Assembly (NCBI RefSeq): GCF_000333035.1
Contig: NZ_BANU01000002.1
Span: 62,001-126,000, forward strand
Source: Gordonia sihwensis NBRC 108236
GTDB lineage: Bacteria > Actinomycetota > Actinomycetes > Mycobacteriales > Mycobacteriaceae
DNA: 64,000 nt
Reading direction: 5' to 3'
Under the pieces are notes generated by a model that ran no database searches, was not told the DNA's origin, and was given only the letters and a program-made list of their open reading frames with translations. Below are positions 36,390 to 45,209 of this stretch, piece by piece. How positions within the stretch are numbered: position 1 is the stretch's first letter; the number at the start of each line of letters is the position of its first letter. The position numbers and the translations under genes are program-made.

Positions 36390-37312
36390 CGCGAGGCTCC
36401 CATCGGACGAGAGGTTCGCTCACGCCGGTCGGCGCGAGTGGTGAGACGGACGATCAGTTCCTGCATCGAGACCGGAGCGGTGGCGATGCCGCGGGCGGAC
36501 AGTTCGGCCAGGTCGGTGTCCTCGAGTCGTCCCAGGACGGTCACCGAGGCGACGGAGCCGAGTCGGTCGCGGTGCAGTTCTTCGCGGTCGCCGATGAAGG
36601 CGTCGACGGCGGATTCGGCGCCGACCACGGTGAACGCCATGCCGCGGAGGTCGTCGGCCGACTCGTTCAGGACGAGCCTGCCCTCGTCGACCACGAGCAC
36701 CTGCTCGACGAGGTTCGAGACCTCGTCGATGAGATGGCTCGACAGCAGAATGGTGCGGGGGAAGTCGCTGTAGTCCTCGAGGAGACGGTCGTAGAACAGT
36801 TGTCGGGCGACGGCGTCGAGACCGAGGTAGGGCTCGTCGAAGAAGGTCACGTCGGCGCGGGAGGCGAGGCCGATGATGACTCCGACCGCGGACAGCTGAC
36901 CCCGGGAGAGCTTCTTGATGCGCCGGCAGTCGGGAAGCCGGAACTCCTCCACGAGGCGGTCGGCGAGTTCTTGGTCCCAGTTCGGGAAGAACAACCGTGC
37001 CATCTGGAAAGCCTGGGCCGGAGTGGAGTCCTCGGGGTAGCGCTGGCTCTCGCGTACGAAGCAGATGCGCGGCAGGACGTGCGTGTTCTCGTACGGGTCT
37101 TCGCCGAAGATCCGGGGCTCACCGGACGTCGCGAAGTTCTGAGCGGTGAGGATCGACATCAGCGTGGTCTTGCCCGCGCCGTTGCGGCCGAACAGCCCGC
37201 AGACGGTGTTCGCCGGAAGGTCGAAGCTCACGTCGTCGAGGGCGTTCGTCGATCCGTATCGCTTGGTGAGGCCTCGCGCGCTGATGGCGGGTGCGCTGGT
37301 CTGGCTGGTCAT
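36386..37312 (-). CDS. ABC transporter ATP-binding protein
   Basis: This 308-residue ATPase has Walker A in GLFGRNGAGKTTLM, signature LSRGQ (a variant of LSGGQ) in KKLSRGQLSAVGVIIGLA, and Walker B TFFDEPYLGLD followed by a switch His in LLSSHLIDEV. The C-terminal about 90 residues are an extension with DxxE-type regulatory features seen in YtrB-like exporters. It is coupled at both ends (4-base overlaps) with the GntR gene upstream and the permease gene downstream. Confidence 0.92.
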   Translation of the reverse strand: MTSQTSAPAISARGLTKRYGSTNALDDVSFDLPANTVCGLFGRNGAGKTTLMSILTAQNFATSGEPRIFGEDPYENTHVLPRICFVRESQRYPEDSTPAQAFQMARLFFPNWDQELADRLVEEFRLPDCRRIKKLSRGQLSAVGVIIGLASRADVTFFDEPYLGLDAVARQLFYDRLLEDYSDFPRTILLSSHLIDEVSNLVEQVLVVDEGRLVLNESADDLRGMAFTVVGAESAVDAFIGDREELHRDRLGSVASVTVLGRLEDTDLAELSARGIATAPVSMQELIVRLTTRADRRERTSRPMGASR

Positions 37313-37698
37313 GGCCGGACTCCTTCCGACGGCTGGTCGATGGTGGTGGAACGTTCGTGAATGAGGGCGACGACGTCGTCGGTGGTCAGGTTCAGCCGGC
37401 GTGACTCCACCAGCAGCGGAGTTACGAACCGGTCGGCGAAGGCCTCCCGGCGACGCACGCTCAACGCGGCGCGGGCCCCGGCGGCGACGAACATTCCCAC
37501 GCCGCGCTTCTTGTAGAGGACGCCTTGGTCGACGAGCAGGTTGATGCCCTTCGCTGCGGTCGCGGGATTGATGCGGTAGAAGGCGGCGAGTTCGTTGGTG
37601 GAGGGCGCGCGAGTCTCCTCGGGCAGGGTGCCGTCGATGATCGAATCGGCAACGTGGTCGGCGACCTGCTGGAAGATGGCCCTCCCGTCGTCAATCAT
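37309..37698 (-). CDS. GntR family regulator (YtrA subfamily)
   Basis: This 129-residue regulator has a winged helix at residues 10-75 (IFQQVADHVADSIIDGTLPEETRAPSTNELAAFYRINPATAAKGINLLVDQGVLYKKRGVGMFV) and only a short C-terminal effector part, as in YtrA proteins. It is first in the regulator-ATPase-permease operon and presumably represses it. A near-perfect palindrome lies 20 bases upstream. ATG 37698 is preceded by GAGGCGG. Confidence 0.9.
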   Translation of the reverse strand: MIDDGRAIFQQVADHVADSIIDGTLPEETRAPSTNELAAFYRINPATAAKGINLLVDQGVLYKKRGVGMFVAAGARAALSVRRREAFADRFVTPLLVESRRLNLTTDDVVALIHERSTTIDQPSEGVRP

Positions 37699-37717
37699 TG
37701 GACCGCCTCGGTTTCTT

Positions 37718-37741
37718 GGTTAATTACTCGACTAACTAACC
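37718..37741. promoter_or_regulatory. GntR/YtrA operator
   Basis: GGTTAATTA-N6-TAACTAACC is an inverted repeat with one mismatch in 9. It is AT-rich against a GC-rich background and lies directly before the GntR start, the position expected for autoregulation. The YchJ gene begins about 50 bases on the other side. Confidence 0.7.
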
Positions 37742-37794
37742 ATGCAACCAGTCGTCGGAGGTTGTCAAGGGGTGCGGTGCGATAGGTTGGCCGA

Positions 37795-38190
37795 ATGAGC
37801 GATCGGCGATGCCCGTGCGGTTCGGGAGAGGTGCTGTCGGAGTGTTGCGGGCGCTACCTCACGGGCCTCGGTGTGGGGAGGCCGGCGCCGACGGCCGAAG
37901 CGTTGATGCGCAGCAGGTTCACGGCGTTCGCGCTCGGTGACGAGGAGCACCTGCTCGCGACCTGGCATCCGGACACCAGGCCGGACGAGTGTGCGCCCGA
38001 CCCCGGCACGCGCTGGCTGCATCTCCATATCGACGAGGTCGTGGACGGGTCGCCCTTTCATCAGACGGGTGTCGTCGCCTTCACTGCCGTCTTCCGCGAC
38101 TCCGGAGGCCGCGGTGAACTGCACGAGCGCAGCAGATTCGTCCGAGTCGGCCGTGTCTGGCTCTACGTGGACGGCGTGCACGCGGGGTGA
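37795..38190 (+). CDS. YchJ family protein with SEC-C zinc motif
   Basis: This 131-residue UPF0225/YchJ protein has an N-terminal SEC-C motif (CPCGSGEVLSECCGRYL) with zinc-binding cysteines, followed by an NTF2-like domain (LMRSRFTAFALGDEEHLLATWHPDTRP... WLYVDG). Function unknown; the SEC-C motif suggests protein or nucleic-acid contact. TAGGTT ends 6 bases before ATG 37795, with TTGTCA at 37762-37767 as a weak -35, so it is probably leaderless. Confidence 0.88.
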   Translation: MSDRRCPCGSGEVLSECCGRYLTGLGVGRPAPTAEALMRSRFTAFALGDEEHLLATWHPDTRPDECAPDPGTRWLHLHIDEVVDGSPFHQTGVVAFTAVFRDSGGRGELHERSRFVRVGRVWLYVDGVHAG

Positions 38191-38258
38191 AGCGGCCGCC
38201 ACGCGCTGTGAACGGGCTGCCGCGGCGTTCTCCTGCGACAGGCGGCAGTCGTCGATAC

Positions 38259-38320
38259 TCAACCAAGGGGTTGACAACGCACCTCACGCGGCGTCTACTC
38301 GTAGACAACCATTTGGTTGA
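38259..38320 (+). promoter_or_regulatory. ArsR operon promoter with two operator palindromes
   Basis: Two similar palindromes, TCAACCAAGGGGTTGA (38259-38274) and ACAACCATTTGGTTGA (38305-38320), flank a near-consensus promoter: TTGACA at 38271-38276, a 17-base spacer and TCTACT at 38294-38299. The second palindrome sits on the expected start site. This is a textbook repressor layout for the ArsR encoded just downstream. Confidence 0.8.
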
Positions 38321-38338
38321 ATAAGGAGGTCGACGGCG

Positions 38339-38701
38339 ATGGCCGACGAGTTGTCTCTCATATTCGCGGCACTGGCAGATCCGACGCGTCGAGACATGGT
38401 CGCGCGTCTCACGTCCGCGGACGCGACCGTGGGGCAGCTCGCCGAACCCTACGACGTCAGCGTGCAGGCGATCTCCAAGCATCTGAAGGTGCTCGAAGAG
38501 GCCGGCCTGGTGACGCGCTCACGGGACGGGCAACGACGTCCGGTGCACCTGGAGACCGAGGTCTTCGACCTGATGGCCAAATGGATCGAACGGTATCGCC
38601 GCCGAGCGGAAGCGCGGTACCAGCGGCTCGACGCAGTCCTCGCAGAGATGACGGGCGCCGATGCCGCGCACTCCACCGACACCGAAGGGGCCGCATCATG
38701 A
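38339..38701 (+). CDS. ArsR-type winged-helix repressor of the SRPBCC operon
   Basis: This 120-residue regulator has the ArsR helix-turn-helix (LSLIFAALADPTRRDMVARL ... VQAISKHLKVLEEAGLVTRS). It lacks the Cys metal-binding motifs of ArsR/SmtB, as is usual for members paired with SRPBCC proteins. AAGGAGG lies before ATG 38339. It overlaps the SRPBCC gene by ATGA, forming an operon with two downstream genes controlled by the palindromic promoter upstream. Confidence 0.92.
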   Translation: MADELSLIFAALADPTRRDMVARLTSADATVGQLAEPYDVSVQAISKHLKVLEEAGLVTRSRDGQRRPVHLETEVFDLMAKWIERYRRRAEARYQRLDAVLAEMTGADAAHSTDTEGAAS

Positions 38702-39192
38702 ACACCGAGACCTATCCCGAAGCCGCGATCGACGCCGACCCGGCGCTGCCGATCATCCGGATCACCCGCGACTTCCGGGCCACACCGGCCCAACTCGCCA
38801 AAGCGCACCTCGACCCGGAACTTTTCATGCGGTGGGTGGGACCCGACGCCATCACCTCGCGCGTCGTGATCTGGGATGCCCGCAGCGGCGGCGAATGGCG
38901 GTACGTCTCCGAACACGAGGGGCAGGAGTTCGGGTTCCGGGGCTGCTTCCACACCGTCGGCGACGATCGCATCGTTCAGACTTTCACCTTCGAGGGCATG
39001 CCCGACGAGGTGTCGTTGGAGACCCTCCGCTTCATCGATCTGGGCGACGGGCGCACCCGATTGGAGGCGCAGTCGCTCTGCGACTCCATCGATGTCCGTG
39101 ACGCCTGGCTGCGGTCGGGTATGGAGGTCGGCGTGCGGGAGGGCTATGCGAAGCTCGACCGATTGCTCGCCGACGGCGAGGTCCGGGCGTGA
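38698..39192 (+). CDS. SRPBCC (AHSA1/START-like) family protein
   Basis: This 164-residue single START/Bet v1-like fold has the AHSA1-type N-terminus ITRDFRATPAQLAKAHLDPELFMRWVGPD and core GGEWRYVSEHEGQEFGFRG. It would bind a small hydrophobic ligand in its cavity. It is the second gene of the ArsR operon, coupled by 4-base overlaps on both sides. The natural ligand is unknown. Confidence 0.9.
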   Translation: MNTETYPEAAIDADPALPIIRITRDFRATPAQLAKAHLDPELFMRWVGPDAITSRVVIWDARSGGEWRYVSEHEGQEFGFRGCFHTVGDDRIVQTFTFEGMPDEVSLETLRFIDLGDGRTRLEAQSLCDSIDVRDAWLRSGMEVGVREGYAKLDRLLADGEVRA

Positions 39193-39755
39193 GCCGACTG
39201 AGCGGTCTCACGGCGTCCGATCGTCACCGCGTGGTCGCCTCCGACTTCGGTTCGCAGGCGGCCGCCACGGCCGACTGGGACGCGCCGTCGCCCGTCGACG
39301 GCTGGCGGGCACGGGACGTCGTCGCCCACCTCACCGGGTGGTTTCCGGCGTTTCTCGCCGACGGCGGCGTTCGGTTCGACGCGGCGCCGTCGGCCGACGA
39401 TCCGGCCGCCGTCTGGTCGGCGCACTCGGCGCGTGTCCAGGAGCTGTTCATGCGCGACGACGTCGAGTTCTCGCACCCGAGGGTGGGCACGATGCCGCTG
39501 GCTGATGCCGTCGACCGCTTCTACACAGCCGACGTGTTCATGCACACCTGGGATCTCGCGCAGGCGAGCGGCCGTCGCCCGGACCTGGACGCGGAGTTCG
39601 CGGCGCAGTTGCTGGACGGACTGCGGGGGATGGAAGAGGTGCTGCGCTCGTCCGGTCAGTACGGTCCCGCGAAGACCGCACCGGCCGGCGCCGACCCAGT
39701 GATGCGCCTGGCGGCGTTCATCGGCCGCGACCCGCACTTCGCCGACGCCCGATAG
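39189..39755 (+). CDS. TIGR03086/maleylpyruvate isomerase-like (DinB superfamily) protein, copy 1
   Basis: This 188-residue four-helix metal-binding protein has the N-terminal PSPVDGWRARDVVAHLTGW block and FMHTWDLAQASG, the two places where histidines bind metal in DinB/MDMPI folds. Members include mycothiol-dependent isomerases and transferases. GTG 39189 overlaps the SRPBCC stop, so it is the third gene of the ArsR operon. It faces a paralogue on the other strand 18 bases away. Confidence 0.85.
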   Translation: MSRLSGLTASDRHRVVASDFGSQAAATADWDAPSPVDGWRARDVVAHLTGWFPAFLADGGVRFDAAPSADDPAAVWSAHSARVQELFMRDDVEFSHPRVGTMPLADAVDRFYTADVFMHTWDLAQASGRRPDLDAEFAAQLLDGLRGMEEVLRSSGQYGPAKTAPAGADPVMRLAAFIGRDPHFADAR

Positions 39756-39773
39756 CCGTCCGGAGCAGGGCCC

Positions 39774-40373
39774 TCAGGCAGACCAGTCCGGATCCCGGCC
39801 GGCGAATCCGAGGATGTGGTCCGTCTCGTCGCGATCCGCGCCGACCTCGACGGGGGCGCCGAAAACGCCGGGCCTGCGGGTCACCTCGTCGGGGACGTGG
39901 GCGAAGACGTCGCGGATGAACTGGACGGCTTCGGCCGGGAACCGCACGCGCGAGCCGGTGGCCGCGGCGAGGTCCCAACCGTGCAGGTACAAGTCCACCG
40001 CGGGGAAGGACAGACCCTCCCTGACCGTCCGGCGTCCGACGGGGCTGTCGACCTCGCGGTCCAGATCGGTCACCTCGGCCAGTGCCTGACGGGCCTGTGC
40101 CGCTGCGGCCGCCCACCACACCGCCGGGTCGCCCTCGACCGCCGACGAGGGCGGATCGTGTCTGTTGAACTCGCGCTCGCCCCCGCGGAGTATGCGCGCG
40201 CCGACCAGTGCCGCCTCGCCCACGTGCCCGAGGACGTCCAGTGCCGTCCATCCGTCGCAGGGAGACGGAGCGGTCCAGCAGTCGGCGGGCACGGTCTCCA
40301 CCACGCCGGTGAAGAAGGTCAGCCCGTTGTCGTAGGTGTCGAGGGAATCCCAGGGAGCGGTGTTCGAGGACAT
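39774..40373 (-). CDS. TIGR03086/maleylpyruvate isomerase-like (DinB superfamily) protein, copy 2
   Basis: This 199-residue paralogue of the convergent gene has APSPCDGWTALDVLGHVG and FPAVDLYLHGWDLAAATG as the two metal-site segments, ending HILGFAGRDPDW, a typical family C-terminus. ATG 40373 is preceded by GGAAGGA; the frame is open far upstream but antisense to the AAA gene, so it is trimmed there. A mycothiol-linked reaction is plausible for the family. Confidence 0.85.
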   Translation of the reverse strand: MSSNTAPWDSLDTYDNGLTFFTGVVETVPADCWTAPSPCDGWTALDVLGHVGEAALVGARILRGGEREFNRHDPPSSAVEGDPAVWWAAAAAQARQALAEVTDLDREVDSPVGRRTVREGLSFPAVDLYLHGWDLAAATGSRVRFPAEAVQFIRDVFAHVPDEVTRRPGVFGAPVEVGADRDETDHILGFAGRDPDWSA

Positions 40374-40476
40374 GATGCGAATCCTTCCGAAGAGGTGAGT
40401 AGAGCGTATCGACGAGCACTGACAGACCACGGACGAATTCGCCGCCTTCAGCGGGCGGGCCGGATCGGGAGGTAGC

Positions 40477-41928
40477 GTGGATGACGTGGCTGTCACCGAT
40501 ATCGACACTCCTGCACCGGCTCTCACCACCGTCGGCGAACTGCGTGCCTCCGGGCACGTGGAACGTGACGTCCGGGACGAGATCCGCAACAATCTGCTGA
40601 CGGCGCTGCGCGCGGGCGACGACCCGTGGGACGGCATCGTCGGATTCGACGACACCGTGATCCCGCAGCTCGAACGCGCGTTGATCGCGGGGCACGACGT
40701 GGTGATGCTCGGTGAGCGCGGACAGGGCAAGACCAGGCTGCTGCGCACGCTGGCCGGGCTGCTCGACGAATGGACGCCGGTCATCGACGGCTCCGAACTC
40801 GACGAGCATCCGTACAACCCGATCCTGCCCGCCTCGATCCGGCGGGCCGCGGAGCTCGGTGACGCGCTGCCGGTGGCATGGCGGCACCGCAGCGAACGGT
40901 ACAGCGAGAAGCTCGCGACCCCGGACACCTCGGTGGCCGACCTGGTCGGCGACATCGACCCGATGAAGGTGGCCCAGGGGCGGAGTCTGGGCGATCCGGA
41001 GACCATCGCATTCGGTCTCATCCCGCGGGCTCATCGCGGCATCATCGCGATCAATGAGCTGCCCGACCTCGCCGAACGGATCCAGGTGTCGATGCTCAAT
41101 GTGATGGAGGAGCGAGACATCCAGGTCCGCGGCTACAGCCTGCGACTGCCCCTCGACGTCCTCGTGACGGCCAGCGCGAATCCCGAGGACTACACCAATC
41201 GAGGGCGGATCATCACTCCGCTCAAAGACCGGTTCGGTGCCGAGATCCGCACGCACTACCCGCTCGACCTGCAGGACGAGGTGGACGTCATCGAGCAGGA
41301 GGCCGACCTCGTCGCCTCGGTGCCGTCCTATCTGATCGAGGTGCTGGCGCGATTCACCCGCTACGCCCGCGAGCATCCGTCGATCGACCAGCGCTCGGGT
41401 GTGTCCGCGCGGTTCTCGATCGCCGGTGCGGAGACGGTGGCCGCGGCCGCGCTGCATCGTTCCGTGGTGGCCGGCGAGGAGTTCCCGGTCGCGCGACCGG
41501 TCGACCTGCACGCGGTGATCGAGGTGCTGCGCGGCAAAGTGGAATTCGAGTCCGGCGAGGAGGGGCGTGAGCTCGAGATCCTTGACTACCTGCTCCGCAA
41601 ATCCGTCGCCGACACCGTCCGGGCCCACCTCGGCGGCGTCGACATGGCGCCGCTCGTCGCGGCGTTGGAGGCGGGCGAGGAGGTGCTCACCGGCGACCGC
41701 GTTCCCGCGGGCGACGTGCTGACAGCGCTCGGCGACACCGGCGCGGTGGCCGAGGTGATCGACGAGATCAGCCGGCGCCTGGACTCCACCGACGCCGCCG
41801 AGCGCGCCAGCGCCGCCGAACTGGCCCTGGAGGGGTTGTATCTCGCGCGCCGGATCGGCAAGGACACCGACGAGTACGGCCGCACCGCCTACCTGGTGGA
41901 ACAGGTCGACGAGGACGACACGGCGTAG
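40477..41928 (+). CDS. MoxR-type AAA+ ATPase / Mg-chelatase subunit I-like (Rv0958-like)
   Basis: This 483-residue AAA+ protein has Walker A GERGQGKTRLL, Walker B GIIAINELPDL, sensor 1 VTASANPEDYTNRGRIITPL, and an arginine finger region near RFSIAGAE. MoxR ATPases act as chaperones that activate or assemble complexes together with VWA-domain partners. The partner is the next gene, 3 bases downstream. GTG 40477 has GGGAGG at good distance. It carries no magnesium-chelatase role here, since no porphyrin cluster is present. Confidence 0.9.
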   Translation: MDDVAVTDIDTPAPALTTVGELRASGHVERDVRDEIRNNLLTALRAGDDPWDGIVGFDDTVIPQLERALIAGHDVVMLGERGQGKTRLLRTLAGLLDEWTPVIDGSELDEHPYNPILPASIRRAAELGDALPVAWRHRSERYSEKLATPDTSVADLVGDIDPMKVAQGRSLGDPETIAFGLIPRAHRGIIAINELPDLAERIQVSMLNVMEERDIQVRGYSLRLPLDVLVTASANPEDYTNRGRIITPLKDRFGAEIRTHYPLDLQDEVDVIEQEADLVASVPSYLIEVLARFTRYAREHPSIDQRSGVSARFSIAGAETVAAAALHRSVVAGEEFPVARPVDLHAVIEVLRGKVEFESGEEGRELEILDYLLRKSVADTVRAHLGGVDMAPLVAALEAGEEVLTGDRVPAGDVLTALGDTGAVAEVIDEISRRLDSTDAAERASAAELALEGLYLARRIGKDTDEYGRTAYLVEQVDEDDTA

Positions 41929-41931
41929 CTC

Positions 41932-43920
41932 ATGAGCAGAAGGCGCTTCCACCGCTCGTCCTACCGGCGCTACACCGGCGGGCCCGACCCGCTGGCGCCG
42001 CCCGTCGACCTCCGCGACGCCCTGGAGGCGATCGGTGACGACGTGATGGCGGGATCCTCGCCCGACCGTGCGCTTCGCGAGTTCCTCCGTCGCGGGAGCG
42101 AGAACATGCGCGGGCTGGACCGGCTGGCGGAGATGGCGAACCGCAGACGGCGCGAACTGCTACGGAACCGGAACCTCGACGGGACGTTCGACGAGATCCG
42201 CGAACTGCTCGATTCGGCGGTGCTCAGCGAACGCAAGCAACTCGCGCGCGACCTCGACGACGACGCGCGGCTCGCCGAGATGCAGATCGAGAGCCTTCCG
42301 GCGTCGACGGCGCAGGCGGTCCGCGAACTCGCCGACTACGACTGGCGCAGTCCCCAGGCGCGCGCCGACTACGAGAAGATCTCCGACCTGCTCGGGCGCG
42401 AAGTGCTCGACCAGCGGTTCGCCGGAATGAAGCAGGCTCTGGAGGGCGCCACCGACGACGATCGTCGGCGCATCTCGGAGATGCTCGACGATCTCAACGA
42501 CCTGCTCGCCGCGCACAATCGCGGCGAGGACACGAGCGAGCAGTTCGCCGAGTTCATGGACAAGCACGGCGAGTTCTTCCCGGAGGATCCGCGCAGCACC
42601 GAGGAGCTGATCGACTCCCTGGCGCGCCGGTCCGCCGCAGCGCAGCAGTTCTTCAACTCGCTGACCCCCGAACAGCAGGCGGAGCTCGCCGAACTGTCGC
42701 AGCAGGCCTTCGGTTCGCCTGCGCTGATGTCGCAGCTCGCGCAGATGGACGACGCGCTGCGTCAGGCGCGGCCTGACCTCGACTGGAACGGCGGTCAGGA
42801 GTTCTCCGGCGATCAGCCGATGGGACTCGGCGAGGGCGCGGCGGCGCTGCGCGATATCGCCGAGCTCGAGAACCTGGCAGAGCAGCTGTCGCAGGGATAC
42901 GCGGGGGCGCAGCTCGAGGACGTGGACCTCGACGCCCTCGCGCGGCAACTCGGCGACGAAGCCGCGGCGGATGCGCGGACGCTCGCCGAACTCGACCGGG
43001 CGATGCGCGAGGAGGGCTTCTTCGACCGCGCCCCGGACGGTCAGACGAGGTTGAGTCCGAAGGCGATGCGCCGACTCGGGCAGGCGATCCTGCGTGACAT
43101 CGCCCAGCAGTTGTCCGCACGCGGCGGCGACCGGCAGTCCGACCTCGCCGGCCGGCTCGGGGAGCCCACCGGAAGCAGCCGTGAGTGGCAGTTCGGCGAC
43201 ACCCAGCCGTGGAACGTCACCCGCACCGTCACCAACGCGGTGTTGCGCACCGTCGCCGAGGACCCGTCCGCGGCCGCTCGTCTCGCATCGGGCGACGGCG
43301 TGCGCCTCGACGTCGGTGACATCGAAGTGATCGAGACCGAGGCGCGGACCCAGGCCGCCGTCGTCCTCCTCGTCGACACCTCGTTCTCCATGGTGATGGA
43401 GGGCCGTTGGACTCCGATGAAGCGGACGGCATTGGCCCTCAATCAGCTCATCAGCACCCGGTTCCGCACCGACGAACTGCACTTGATCGAGTTCGGCCGC
43501 GTGGCCCGCGACACCACCGTCGACGTATTGACCGCGCTCGAGCCGCGGATGGAGCAGGGCACCAACCTGCACCACGCGCTGTTGCTGGCGCAGCGGCACC
43601 TCCGGCGGTTCCCGAATGCCCAGCCGGTGGTGCTGATCGTCACCGACGGTGAGCCGACCGCGCATCTGGAGCCGGACGGAGAGGACTTCTTCTTCTACCC
43701 GCCGCATCCGCGCACTATCGGGCTTACGGTGTCGGAGTTGGATCATCTCTCGCGCATGGGCACCCAGATCACGTTCTTCCGGCTGGGCGAGGATCCCGGC
43801 CTGGCGCGGTTCATCGACCGCATCGCGCGCCGGATCGGCGGCCGCGTCGTGGCGCCGGACCTCGACGGTCTCGGTGCGGCCGTGGTCGGGGATTACCTCC
43901 GGTCGCGACGGGCCCGGTAG
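41932..43920 (+). CDS. VWA domain protein, partner of the MoxR ATPase (Rv0959-like)
   Basis: This 662-residue protein has a long helical, charged N-terminal part of about 440 residues with coiled-coil character, then a C-terminal von Willebrand A domain. The MIDAS site is intact: DTSFS (DxSxS), a Thr in GTNLHHALL and TDGEP (Asp). The domain should bind Mg and a ligand. Pairing with the upstream ATPase is the known MoxR-VWA arrangement. Start ATG 41932. Confidence 0.9.
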   Translation: MSRRRFHRSSYRRYTGGPDPLAPPVDLRDALEAIGDDVMAGSSPDRALREFLRRGSENMRGLDRLAEMANRRRRELLRNRNLDGTFDEIRELLDSAVLSERKQLARDLDDDARLAEMQIESLPASTAQAVRELADYDWRSPQARADYEKISDLLGREVLDQRFAGMKQALEGATDDDRRRISEMLDDLNDLLAAHNRGEDTSEQFAEFMDKHGEFFPEDPRSTEELIDSLARRSAAAQQFFNSLTPEQQAELAELSQQAFGSPALMSQLAQMDDALRQARPDLDWNGGQEFSGDQPMGLGEGAAALRDIAELENLAEQLSQGYAGAQLEDVDLDALARQLGDEAAADARTLAELDRAMREEGFFDRAPDGQTRLSPKAMRRLGQAILRDIAQQLSARGGDRQSDLAGRLGEPTGSSREWQFGDTQPWNVTRTVTNAVLRTVAEDPSAAARLASGDGVRLDVGDIEVIETEARTQAAVVLLVDTSFSMVMEGRWTPMKRTALALNQLISTRFRTDELHLIEFGRVARDTTVDVLTALEPRMEQGTNLHHALLLAQRHLRRFPNAQPVVLIVTDGEPTAHLEPDGEDFFFYPPHPRTIGLTVSELDHLSRMGTQITFFRLGEDPGLARFIDRIARRIGGRVVAPDLDGLGAAVVGDYLRSRRAR

Positions 43921-43926
43921 CCGGCG

Positions 43927-44505
43927 GTGGGGTTCACCCGAGAGGAACTGCTCGACCGGATCGGTGCGACCGTTCCGGATCTGATCGGCTCCGACTGCCG
44001 GCTGCTGATCGCGGGCATCAATCCCGGGCTGTGGACCGCGGCGACCGGGGCCCACTTCGCCCGGCCCGGCAATCGCTTCTATCCGGCACTGCACGCCGCG
44101 GGCATCACCGATCACGTGATCGACGCATCGGCGGGGATGTCCGACGACGACGCCGCGGCGCTCACCGATGCCGGGATCGGCATCACCAATGTCGTCGCGC
44201 GGGCCACCGCGAAAGCCTCCGACCTGACTCGGGACGAGCTGCTGCGCGGCGGTCGGGAACTGGAGGCGACGGTGCTCCGGGTGCGGCCGCGCGTCCTCGC
44301 GATCCTGGGGGTCACCGCCTATCGCGCGGCGTTCGGGCGCCGCACGGCCGTGGTGGGCCGGCAGCCGGAGTCGATCGGCGGCGCCGAGCTCTGGGTACTG
44401 CCGAACCCGAGCGGGTTGAATGCGCACGAGACCGTCGAGACCCTGGCGGCTGCGTACCGGCGGGCGGCGGACGCGGCCGGGGTACGCGATCTGCGTCGCC
44501 GGTGA
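43927..44505 (+). CDS. Mismatch-specific uracil/thymine-DNA glycosylase (Mug family)
   Basis: This 192-residue uracil-DNA glycosylase superfamily member has motif 1 GINPGLWTAATGAHFARPGNRFYPAL and motif 2 LPNPSGLNAH. GINPG with Asn at the catalytic position and NPSGLN are the Mug/TDG hallmarks. It would remove U or T from G mispairs. It begins at GTG 43927, six bases after the VWA gene, so it is probably co-transcribed with it. Confidence 0.9.
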   Translation: MGFTREELLDRIGATVPDLIGSDCRLLIAGINPGLWTAATGAHFARPGNRFYPALHAAGITDHVIDASAGMSDDDAAALTDAGIGITNVVARATAKASDLTRDELLRGGRELEATVLRVRPRVLAILGVTAYRAAFGRRTAVVGRQPESIGGAELWVLPNPSGLNAHETVETLAAAYRRAADAAGVRDLRRR

Positions 44506-44522
44506 GCCGGGCGATTCTTGTC

Positions 44523-44528
44523 TAGGCT
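44523..44528 (+). promoter_or_regulatory. -10 hexamer of a leaderless promoter (DUF1707 gene)
   Basis: TAGGCT lies exactly 7 bases before ATG 44536 with no ribosome site. It supports ATG 44536 over an in-frame start at 44518. Confidence 0.5.
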
Positions 44529-44535
44529 TGGGCAG

Positions 44536-45198
44536 ATGAGCGACATCGAGCCCCGCACCTCCCGTGCTCCGCAGCCATCCGCCGGTGATGCCGCCGCGAT
44601 GCTGGTCAGCGACGCCGACCGCGAACGCACTCATTCCTATCTATCGGCCGCGATGACGATGGGCGTGCTCACTCCGGAGGAGTACAGCCGGCGCGCCGGC
44701 GATGCCTCGGTCGCGCGGACGCGGGCCGATCTGGACGCATTGACTCGGGACCTGCCCCTCGATCAGCTCCGCTCGGTGGCCGCCGACGCCGCATTCGGCC
44801 AGACCCGCGTCAGTGCCTCCGGTGCCGATCCCGTCACGTCCGCGTCCGGCTTCTTCGGCGGAACCGAAGTCGGCGGGGGCGCGGTCGTGGGTGATCGACT
44901 GAAGGCCACCGCAGTGATGGGCGGCGTGGTGCTCGACCTGCGGAACGTCGAGTACACGGCGCCTGTGCTCACGGTGAAGTGCAAGGCGATCATGGGCGGC
45001 GTCGACATCGTGGTCCCGCCGGACGTCACCGTGGAGGTGCACGGGAGGGCTGTCATGGGCGGCTTCGACGGCAGCGCCGCCGGTCCCGGCGGCGAGGGCG
45101 CCCCGCGGGTGGTGATCACCGGGTTCTCGTTGATGGGCGGGGTCCGTGTGCAGCGGCGCGGCCGGGCCGACCGGCTCGGCCCCCGTCGTGCCCGCTGA
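44536..45198 (+). CDS. DUF1707/SHOCT-like plus LiaF-C-like domain protein (Rv0966c-like)
   Basis: This 220-residue soluble protein has an N-terminal DUF1707 domain (LVSDADRERTHSYLSAAMTMGVLTPEEYSRRAGDASVARTRADL) and a C-terminal domain of repeated VMGGV/IMGGVDI strands, like the LiaF C-terminal beta-helix of cell-envelope stress proteins. No transmembrane segment is visible. A role in envelope sensing is suggested by the domain and by the mprAB region nearby in M. tuberculosis order, not demonstrated. Confidence 0.85.
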   Translation: MSDIEPRTSRAPQPSAGDAAAMLVSDADRERTHSYLSAAMTMGVLTPEEYSRRAGDASVARTRADLDALTRDLPLDQLRSVAADAAFGQTRVSASGADPVTSASGFFGGTEVGGGAVVGDRLKATAVMGGVVLDLRNVEYTAPVLTVKCKAIMGGVDIVVPPDVTVEVHGRAVMGGFDGSAAGPGGEGAPRVVITGFSLMGGVRVQRRGRADRLGPRRAR

Positions 45199-45209
45199 CG
45201 GCGGGCCGG

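Noticed and set aside
33154..36423. 1089-codon antisense open frame over purH and the exporter
   Set aside because: It is a GC-skew shadow: it lies opposite purN, purH, the exporter and the permease, all of which have clear family motifs, and its own sequence is Arg/Gly/His-rich with no domain.
42160..44634. 824-codon antisense open frame over the VWA and Mug genes
   Set aside because: It is antisense to the MoxR-VWA partner and Mug, both with intact motifs; the frame is kept open only by GC bias.
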